A stretch of DNA of 8,230 bases from Candidatus Methylarchaceae archaeon HK01M. GTDB taxonomy: Archaea > Thermoproteota > Nitrososphaeria > Nitrososphaerales > JACAEJ01. The translations under genes and the position numbers were made by a program. Below the pieces are notes generated by a model, which saw nothing but the letters and a program-made list of their open reading frames with translations, was not told the DNA's origin and did no database searches. Positions 6,526 to 8,230 of the stretch are shown piece by piece; within the stretch, counting starts at the first letter, position 1; the number at the start of each line of letters is the position of its first letter. The stretch spans positions 1-8,230 of the forward strand of contig JAKLZD010000039.1 in the NCBI GenBank assembly GCA_024256245.1. The letters run 5' to 3'.

Positions 6526-7833
6526 TCAAAAAGAGAAATCGCCTTTTATAACTCCAGCCTTATACCTCTCCTCTTGAGTCTTCTCGAAGACCTTTCTAAG
6601 AAGCGTGATATCCTCCTTTGTCTGTTGCACACCCCTCCTCTCCATCATCCTCCTTTGAGCCCCTATAGCAGACTCTATACTCGCCTCGAATAGCCTATAT
6701 CCAATACCTTTAGCATATATAGTGAAACTGGGGACATCCTCTACTACATAACTATGAAGATGAGAAGCTACACCTAACTTCTTTCCAGTATAGATGTATG
6801 TGCCTATAGATGTCTTCACATTATCCGCTATGAAGCTACCTACCTTTATCTCGCCCGAATCTATCTTCTCCCCTTTGATGTTCACTTTTATAGTTCCATA
6901 AGTATTCTTCAAGTCAGAATTTGTTGTCATGGCGCCTATATTCACCCACTCGCCTATGTATGAGTGACCCATGTACCCTCTGTGGGCTTTGTTGGAGTAA
7001 CTGGCAAATATGCTCTTATATACCTCTCCACCAACTTTTATAGAATCTCCCAGCGTTGTACCTTCGCCAATTATGGCCGATAATATCACAGAATTCTTGC
7101 CTATATGAACGGGTCCTTTTATTCTTGAGAATGGTAGAACCTTTACACCTGAGCCTATATGGACAGGACCTTCTCTTACATCGAAGAACACATTCCCATC
7201 TATTTTGACATCCTTCTCTATCTTAAGATTCGAATCAGGACCCGATACTAGGCTATTCTTACCAAGATCCGGCATTTCGAAACTTTTTTTTATGTCAGAC
7301 AATTGTCTTGTAATTACTTCAGGGTTCATATCGATCAACTGCCAAGGATACCTTATTAGAGAAGATTCTGGCAATTCAAACTCGTCGTAATATCCCTTGA
7401 ATTTTTTTGAAAAAGTTCTTGCCATAGAGCTCGGGGGGATCAGAGCCCCATCTGCGATCTTAGGACTTACCTTTGCCATGGCTAGATCATCACCAGAGAA
7501 TGCTACAAAATGGTTATCTTTCTTCAAGAGACTATTCAATTCTTTTGTATCTAGCCTTAGAAGGGCGTTGATGAAGATCACTTCTTCATCAACTTTTTGA
7601 GGATTTATGTCAATATTGGGGTGTCTTTTTATGGTGATAGGCTCTAAATACTCTGAAACGATTAACGAATAGTTCTCAGGCTTCATCTCATCTAAGATGG
7701 CATCTAGCAAAGTCTTTGTACCCAGCATAAGTTCAAAGGCAGGTCTGGTTAGAGTTATAGGATGGAAATTTAAGGTCGTTTTGTCTTCAAAGATCAAAAG
7801 GTGCAAGTCTGAATCGTTACTGGATGATCGCAA
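6526..7833 (-). CDS. GlmU-related sugar nucleotidyltransferase-like protein with left-handed beta-helix
   Basis: The 435-residue protein has an N-terminal nucleotidyltransferase-like domain (about 11-195) and a C-terminal hexapeptide left-handed beta-helix (about 205-360), followed by a helical tail (378-435). The N-terminus reads LLIFEDKTT..FHPITLTRPAFEL and lacks the GGxGTRL loop of true pyrophosphorylases. This start, and YPWQLI (162-167), match the GlmU-related branch best known from Bacteroidetes (GlmUC_rel). In the helix, GPVHIG repeats occur at 222-227 and 240-245, and GYMGHSYIGEWVNIGAMTTNSD (286-307) matches the acetyltransferase-like core of GlmU. Proposed roles are sugar-1-phosphate nucleotidylation or N-acetylation, but neither is proven for this branch. 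The start is TTG at 7831-7833, with an in-frame stop at 7843-7845 and an AGGT-type ribosome site nearby; TTG codons at residues 11 and 13 are possible alternatives. It is 13 bases from the upstream nucleotidyltransferase gene. Confidence 0.85.
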   Translation of the reverse strand: MRSSSNDSDLHLLIFEDKTTLNFHPITLTRPAFELMLGTKTLLDAILDEMKPENYSLIVSEYLEPITIKRHPNIDINPQKVDEEVIFINALLRLDTKELNSLLKKDNHFVAFSGDDLAMAKVSPKIADGALIPPSSMARTFSKKFKGYYDEFELPESSLIRYPWQLIDMNPEVITRQLSDIKKSFEMPDLGKNSLVSGPDSNLKIEKDVKIDGNVFFDVREGPVHIGSGVKVLPFSRIKGPVHIGKNSVILSAIIGEGTTLGDSIKVGGEVYKSIFASYSNKAHRGYMGHSYIGEWVNIGAMTTNSDLKNTYGTIKVNIKGEKIDSGEIKVGSFIADNVKTSIGTYIYTGKKLGVASHLHSYVVEDVPSFTIYAKGIGYRLFEASIESAIGAQRRMMERRGVQQTKEDITLLRKVFEKTQEERYKAGVIKGDFSF

Positions 7834-7846
7834 CTGTAAAACCTAC

Positions 7847-8230
7847 TTATACTATTTCTCCTAACTTTTTTAAATACCTCTTGTAAACTTTGATGTAACT
7901 CTTTCTATCTCCTATGTCTGTGAAACTACCTTTAGAAACGTAACCGTAAATGCGCTCATTTGCCTCTAAAGCTCTCTCAAAGGCTAAGTTCATGCCAAAC
8001 ATCTTATCTTCTGGTATGTAATCTAGGAATCTCGGTTCCATGACGTAACAACCAACATTTATGAGGCCTTCAACTGTAGGCTTCTCCCGCCACTTTTTTA
8101 CAGCCCCATATTCATCCATTTCTATGAAACCATACTTTAGAGTGCTCTTATAGGGGACAAGGGCTATGGTAGCCAACACTTCTTCCTTTAAATGAAAATC
8201 TATCATATCGTTAACTTTAAAATCGAAAAT
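7847..8230 (-). CDS. Sugar-1-phosphate nucleotidyltransferase, C-terminal part (5' end outside window)
   Basis: This is the end of an NTP-transferase-family enzyme, which joins a sugar-1-phosphate to an NTP to make an NDP-sugar and pyrophosphate. The frame is open to the right edge: eight codons precede the first in-frame ATG (8206) and continue the family match, so that ATG is internal. About 127 residues are visible. Counting from that Met, seen are VLATIALVP (10-18), KYGFIEMDEYGAVKKWREKP (24-43, with the conserved EKP), LINVGCYVMEP (48-58) and FTDIGDRKSY (95-104), which carries the second metal-binding Asp (D97). The protein ends soon after, so it is the short single-domain type (usually about 235 residues) without a beta-helix. 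The GGxGTRL loop lies outside the window. The sugar and nucleotide specificity (Glc, Man, GlcNAc; U, G, T) cannot be told. Confidence 0.9.
   Translation of the reverse strand: MFDFKVNDMIDFHLKEEVLATIALVPYKSTLKYGFIEMDEYGAVKKWREKPTVEGLINVGCYVMEPRFLDYIPEDKMFGMNLAFERALEANERIYGYVSKGSFTDIGDRKSYIKVYKRYLKKLGEIV

Noticed and set aside
7205..7600. Two plus-strand open frames inside the GlmU-like gene
   Set aside because: Both are antisense shadows of a gene with a clear beta-helix and domain order.
8204..8206. ATG as the start of the nucleotidyltransferase
   Set aside because: Codons upstream to the edge continue the family match, and the remaining 119 residues would lack the nucleotide-binding half.
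1..8230. CRISPR array, tRNA, rRNA, insertion sequence or attachment site
   Set aside because: Reading by eye, I found no regularly spaced direct repeats, cloverleaf-like sequence, transposase motifs or terminal inverted repeats. A tRNA or repeat-finding program could confirm this.

Overview
The window looks like a piece of an archaeal chromosome, probably from the Thermoproteota (Thaumarchaeota/Aigarchaeota-like). This placement is inferred from gene content and start signals; no marker gene settles it. The pointers are archaeal-type TatC and TatA, a small bifunctional phosphoglucose/phosphomannose isomerase of the crenarchaeal kind, A/T-rich TATA-like boxes 25-33 bases before several start codons with little room for a leader, and heavy use of AGA/AGG and ATA codons. 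Four of the eight visible start codons are TTG. The sequence is densely coding, with no gap over about 140 bases, and contains no RNA gene, transposon, integron or CRISPR array that I can see.

Layout. (1) Bases 2-1985, plus strand: the 3' part of gatA overlapping a complete gatB. These are subunits of the tRNA-dependent amidotransferase that turns mischarged Asp-tRNA(Asn) and/or Glu-tRNA(Gln) into the amide form. (2) Bases 2125-3087, plus strand, with its own promoter-like box: a stand-alone asparagine-synthetase-type ATP-pyrophosphatase that lacks the glutaminase domain and ends in a zinc ribbon. (3) Bases 3144-3545, minus strand: a small four-helix membrane protein with conserved acidic and His residues, divergent from tatC. 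(4) Bases 3651-4770, plus strand: tatC and tatA, a minimal twin-arginine protein export operon. (5) Bases 8230-4787, minus strand: a sugar-phosphate/sugar-nucleotide cluster. In reading order it holds the 3' part of a sugar-1-phosphate nucleotidyltransferase, a GlmU-related protein with a degenerate nucleotidyl domain plus a left-handed beta-helix, a calcineurin-type metallophosphoesterase, and a phosphoglucose/phosphomannose isomerase.

How they fit together. The minus-strand cluster plausibly moves carbon from fructose-6-phosphate through hexose phosphates to an NDP-sugar for glycans or S-layer glycosylation; the mutase and aminotransferase steps would lie elsewhere. The amidotransferase genes and the synthetase-like gene are both concerned with amide or ammonia chemistry, but the second has its own promoter-like site and its substrate cannot be read from the sequence.

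I see no clear new defence or mobile system. The points most worth a second look are the zinc-ribbon PP-loop protein without a glutaminase domain, the complementary pair of nucleotidyltransferase proteins (one single-domain, one with a non-canonical nucleotide site but a beta-helix), the small membrane protein divergent from tatCA, and the high share of TTG starts.
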